Below are positions 24,194-26,829 of a stretch of DNA of 26,829 nt, one piece after another. The position numbers and the translations under genes were made by a program. The notes beneath the pieces were generated by a model that saw only the letters and a program-made list of their open reading frames with translations, was not told where the DNA came from and did no database searches. The number at the start of each line of letters is the position of its first letter. Position 1 is the first letter of the stretch. The stretch comes from an uncultured Parabacteroides sp. (GTDB lineage: Bacteria > Bacteroidota > Bacteroidia > Bacteroidales > Tannerellaceae): contig CAKVBA010000037.1 in the NCBI GenBank assembly GCA_934725305.1, forward strand, positions 1 through 26,829. Direction: 5' to 3'.

Positions 24194-25180
24194 ATGGTGA
24201 AAGGCAATCTCTTTTTGAATCGGTGTTGCTCAAAGCTGATGAATGTAGCCCTGCTTGGTGGAATCTGTTTTCCGTTGTTCGCACAAAATCAGGTAGAACT
24301 GCTTCCGTATGGAAAGATGGATCAATGGATTCTTCGGGAGATGCGCGAATCGGCCTTGATAGGGAAGAAGAACAAGGTGTTGTATGCACCCGGCAAACCT
24401 GATACCATTCGGGGTGAGATGACTTATGATCCAGGCGATTCACCTTGGGCCACCTCAAGCGTGATTGCCAAGGTGTCTGGCATTACCAAGGTGAGTACAA
24501 GTGTCTATCCGGAAAAACGGGGCAATGGCTATTGTGCCCGCATGGAGACGCAAATTGATAGCTGTTCTGCTTTGGGCATTGTACACATTCATGTATTGGT
24601 AGGAGGTTCGATCTATTTGGGGCGCGCCATCGAACCGGTCAAAGATACCTCTGATCCTCGTAGCAAGATTGCCAGTGGAATAGCCTTTAATAAACGCCCC
24701 AAGGCATTGGTGTTTGATTATAAAGTACATCTTTCGGGTCAGTCTGATCGCATTCGTCTGGATGGTTTCAGCCGTAAGCAGAAGGTAAACGGCAAAGATA
24801 AGCCATTGGTATGCTTGTATCTGCAAAAACGATGGGAGGGAAAAGACGGTGCTCTTTATGCTAAGCGCATCGGCACACGAGTGATACCTTTTGATGTCTC
24901 TTGTGACTGGGTCAATCAGGCTGTCTTTCCTATTTGGTATGGAGATATTACGCAAAGAGCAGATTATCAACCTTGGATGGGATTGATTACCGGCAGTGAA
25001 GCGCGTTATGCCTTTAATAGTCTTGGCAAGAATGTTCCCATCAAAGAGATCGGTTGGGGTAATGCTGATGATGAACCTACTCATTTGATACTGGAATTTC
25101 TATCCAGTCATGGTGGTTCCTACATAGGATCACCAGGCAATATGTTTTGGATAGACAATATTGGTTTTGTTTATGAATAA
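24194..25180 (+). CDS. PCMD-domain (putative carbohydrate metabolism) exported protein
   Basis: The 328-residue protein has an N-terminal hydrophobic signal (MNVALLGGICFPLFAQ, after a 15-residue lead; the ATG at residue 16 is an alternative start). The rest matches the PCMD domain of Bacteroidota as I know it: long beta-rich stretches, KALVFDYKVH and a C-terminus GSPGNMFWIDNIGFVYE. PCMD proteins are often surface proteins near glycan-use genes, with carbohydrate binding proposed but unproven; no SusC/SusD genes are here. It precedes the RlpA-like gene by 29 nt, so the two are probably co-transcribed. Confidence 0.75.
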   Translation: MVKGNLFLNRCCSKLMNVALLGGICFPLFAQNQVELLPYGKMDQWILREMRESALIGKKNKVLYAPGKPDTIRGEMTYDPGDSPWATSSVIAKVSGITKVSTSVYPEKRGNGYCARMETQIDSCSALGIVHIHVLVGGSIYLGRAIEPVKDTSDPRSKIASGIAFNKRPKALVFDYKVHLSGQSDRIRLDGFSRKQKVNGKDKPLVCLYLQKRWEGKDGALYAKRIGTRVIPFDVSCDWVNQAVFPIWYGDITQRADYQPWMGLITGSEARYAFNSLGKNVPIKEIGWGNADDEPTHLILEFLSSHGGSYIGSPGNMFWIDNIGFVYE

Positions 25181-25209
25181 CCGAAAGCAAAAAGAATAAG
25201 AATAAGAAT

Positions 25210-25686
25210 ATGATTCACAGATTGTTTGTGCGATTCATTTATGCCGTTTTAATACTATTTGGAGTGCAGGGATTGGAAAACATTTGGGCACAAGAAGAGG
25301 GAATGGCCTCTTATTATCACTCCCGCTTTCATGGCCGCAAATCATCCAGCGGCCGTGTGCATAGCCAAGATGAACTGATAGCTGCTCACCGTACACATCC
25401 TTTTGGAACATTCCTCAGAGTGACCAATCTGGCCAATATGAATAGCGTCATAGTTTGCGTGACAGACCGTGGTCCGCATCGTCGCAACCGCATCCTCGAT
25501 GTCTCTGAAGCTGCGGCAGACATATTAGGATTCAGACAATCAGGTATAGCCCGTGTGCGCATCGAAGTGGTCCCCAGTATGTTAGATTTGCGTTATCTAG
25601 ATCTGATTTATCCGAAAATTCCCTATTTGGATACAGAAGCTTTGCGCGTACAGCCGCCGTATAAATTCTCATTCAAAGTCAACTAA
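25210..25686 (+). CDS. RlpA-like septal ring lytic transglycosylase / DPBB protein
   Basis: The 158-residue protein has an N-terminal signal-like helix (IYAVLILFGVQG, then cleavage near WAQ) and one double-psi beta-barrel domain: EGMASYYHSRFHGRKSSSG, AAHRTHPFGTFLRVTNL and VTDRGPHRRNRILDVSEAAADILGF. The DPBB Asp in CVTDRGPH and the TDRGP motif are typical of RlpA proteins, which cleave or bind septal glycan strands. No SPOR domain follows, a short form seen in Bacteroidota. No lipobox is evident. Whether it cuts peptidoglycan is not shown. Confidence 0.87.
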   Translation: MIHRLFVRFIYAVLILFGVQGLENIWAQEEGMASYYHSRFHGRKSSSGRVHSQDELIAAHRTHPFGTFLRVTNLANMNSVIVCVTDRGPHRRNRILDVSEAAADILGFRQSGIARVRIEVVPSMLDLRYLDLIYPKIPYLDTEALRVQPPYKFSFKVN

Positions 25687-25700
25687 CACAAATTAAGTCT

Positions 25701-26264
25701 TTACTCTTTGTAGATCTTTTCAGACAGAGTAGAGCCATCTTGAACCGCAACTCCATGTAGCTCGATATATTCGACACTAAGAGGATTCTTGGGACTGGCC
25801 TGGACATAGAGTGATTGCAAAATAGCCTTCTGATTCTGTATTAAGAGTGTACACACATAGTGGTCATCCAGCTTTTGAATGGTTAGCTTTCTACCCGGAT
25901 AGGCCGTCAGAGTAACTTCGCTGCTATCAGCTTCTTTGGAGACGAGTTTATAGCCGTATGCCATTTTACGCTGAAAAAAGTTCAACTCATTCATTTCGCC
26001 CATGCGTTCCTCACGATTGACCCAATAGACATGTAAAGGCTTTTCGGTGTTCAACTTTCCATCAACGAGTTGTACATCATAGCAAACCAGATTTTTGTTG
26101 GCACTACGTGCAATATGGAAAAGCCTTTCTGGAGTTTCAAATGTATTCTCTGTTTGTCCGTAAGCCATTGGTGATGCTAATAGAAAGCATAGTGCAACAA
26201 TCTTTGATAAACGACTCCAATTTTTCAAACTGTATCTGCATACTTTTGATACAAACTTTTCCAT
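25701..26264 (-). CDS. DUF4833-like exported protein
   Basis: The 187-residue protein has a signal region ending near SPMAYGQ after a rather long basic lead (MEKFVSKVCRYSLKNWSRLSK). The body contains RLFHIARSANKNLVCYDVQLVDGKLNTEKPLHVYWVNREE and FFQRKMAYGYKLV, which I recall as DUF4833. Function is unknown. It is a single gene, convergent with the RlpA-like gene (14 nt apart), with its own promoter box at 26302-26309. The family assignment comes from memory of the motif. Confidence 0.72.
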   Translation of the reverse strand: MEKFVSKVCRYSLKNWSRLSKIVALCFLLASPMAYGQTENTFETPERLFHIARSANKNLVCYDVQLVDGKLNTEKPLHVYWVNREERMGEMNELNFFQRKMAYGYKLVSKEADSSEVTLTAYPGRKLTIQKLDDHYVCTLLIQNQKAILQSLYVQASPKNPLSVEYIELHGVAVQDGSTLSEKIYKE

Positions 26265-26301
26265 ATCGATCTTTTCTATTTAGCTTATTCGTGATTGTGT
26301 A

Positions 26302-26309
26302 CAAAAATA
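26302..26309 (-). promoter_or_regulatory. Promoter -7 box of the DUF4833-like gene
   Basis: On the minus strand TATTTTTG (26309-26302) fits TAnnTTTG, about 31 nt from the transcription start to the ATG. The upstream element is weak. Confidence 0.4.
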
Positions 26310-26382
26310 ATATATTTCTTCGAATGAGATCTACTTAATATGGAACAAGATCTCTATGTGTTTGCATTTATGACACTGCCTA

Positions 26383-26480
26383 AATCCTCCTTTTTATTCA
26401 TATACCCTATTATTTGATAATCACTATTATGTTTAATATAATAGTGGGATAATAAATATACAACCCTATTTGGGAGGATT
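26383..26480. repeat. Nested inverted repeat in non-coding DNA
   Basis: AATCCTCC (26383-26390) and GGAGGATT (26473-26480) enclose a 9-bp perfect hairpin, CACTATTAT (26422-26430) and ATAATAGTG (26438-26446). The stretch 26310-26681 has no gene I can support. The rest of it is AT-rich with no other recognised signal. Confidence 0.4.
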
Positions 26481-26681
26481 CTGAATGACTACACCATATT
26501 CCGAGTATTTGTTTTTCTGTAAAAGTAGAGTTTGTTATTTGTCATCATTTAGTAAGAATCTCCGATGCCTTATTGTGGCTCTATTAATCCCAAATCGGTC
26601 ATTAGAATACGATTCTTATTAGTACTTGTTTTGAGCAGGTTGTAATGGCTACGTTGAAGGTCTATTTATCAATCATAAAAA

Positions 26682-26756
26682 TACAATAAGTCAACAGGCG
26701 GACAAGAGACTACTAATCCGGTCAAAAAGGATTAAGCTATTTCCGGAAATTGGGTG
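26682..26756. repeat. 75-bp intergenic element, copy B
   Basis: It aligns without gaps to 13286-13360 (55 of 75 bases, 32 of the last 36). Here it runs directly into a terminator hairpin rather than the 22-bp array. Confidence 0.75.
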
Positions 26757-26790
26757 AGGGTGTATCAAAATTCTGATATACCCTCTTTTT
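26756..26790 (+). terminator. Rho-independent terminator hairpin near the window end
   Basis: GAGGGTGTATCA (26756-26767) pairs with TGATATACCCTC (26774-26785), with one G-T pair, followed by five T. Its left arm is identical to that of the hairpin at 139-150. No plus-strand gene directly upstream is visible, so it may end an unrecognised transcript or act as part of a repeat. Confidence 0.65.
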
Positions 26791-26829
26791 CATATCTATC
26801 CGTAGAGAAAGTATAAAATGAAACAAAGC

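Noticed and set aside
24455..25084. 209-codon open frame antisense to the PCMD gene
   Set aside because: No promoter or domain; the plus-strand gene has a signal peptide and family motifs and fully covers it.
26818..26829. Possible gene start (ATG AAA CAA AGC) at the right edge
   Set aside because: Only four codons are visible, with no clear promoter box between it and the terminator; it cannot be judged.

Overview
The window looks like chromosomal DNA from a Bacteroides-type member of the Bacteroidota. The evidence is indirect but consistent: several start regions carry the Bacteroidota promoter pattern (a TAnnTTTG box about 18-22 bp downstream of TTTG or a near match), most starts lack a Shine-Dalgarno sequence, and the gene content is typical of the group (MenB closely resembling Bacteroides proteins as I remember them, DUF3857/transglutaminase proteins, a PCMD-domain protein, a DUF4833-like protein, PyrB-PyrI). 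I see no insertion sequence, phage, tRNA, rRNA or CRISPR array.

Left part (270-10901, all minus strand): one tightly packed operon for menaquinone (vitamin K2) synthesis. In transcription order it holds a HAD-phosphatase/hotdog-thioesterase fusion (probable DHNA-CoA thioesterase), menF (isochorismate synthase), menD, menB, menC and menE. Two DUF3857/transglutaminase-fold exported proteins follow. Of these, one keeps a Cys-His-Asp triad and the other has lost all three residues. A good promoter lies at 10934-10967. menA, menG and menH are not in the window. Upstream of the promoter are two tandem genes for small one-helix membrane proteins. They share an almost identical C-terminal tail and promoter block but have unrelated N-terminal halves.

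Middle (11753-18023): a CyuA/UPF0597-type cysteine desulfidase (plus); a 570-bp non-coding stretch with a GC-rich terminator, a 75-bp element that recurs at the window's right end, and an array of exact 22-bp period; a YhcH/EbgC-family protein (minus); a TalC-type transaldolase (plus); and an AddB-like Fe-S PD-(D/E)XK nuclease (plus).

Right part (18008-26829): a minus-strand operon pyrB-pyrI-flavin reductase-outer-membrane barrel protein, preceded by a leader unusually rich in inverted repeats; a minus-strand pair of M24 peptidase and secreted alkaline phosphatase; a plus-strand pair of PCMD protein and RlpA-like protein; a convergent DUF4833-like exported protein; and a 565-bp non-coding end with a second copy of the 75-bp element and a terminator hairpin.

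The most unusual signals are the dead-triad transglutaminase paralogue, the tandem small membrane proteins with constant ends and variable cores, the 22-bp periodic array, the shared 75-bp element, the HAD-thioesterase fusion inside the men operon and the hairpin-rich pyrB leader.
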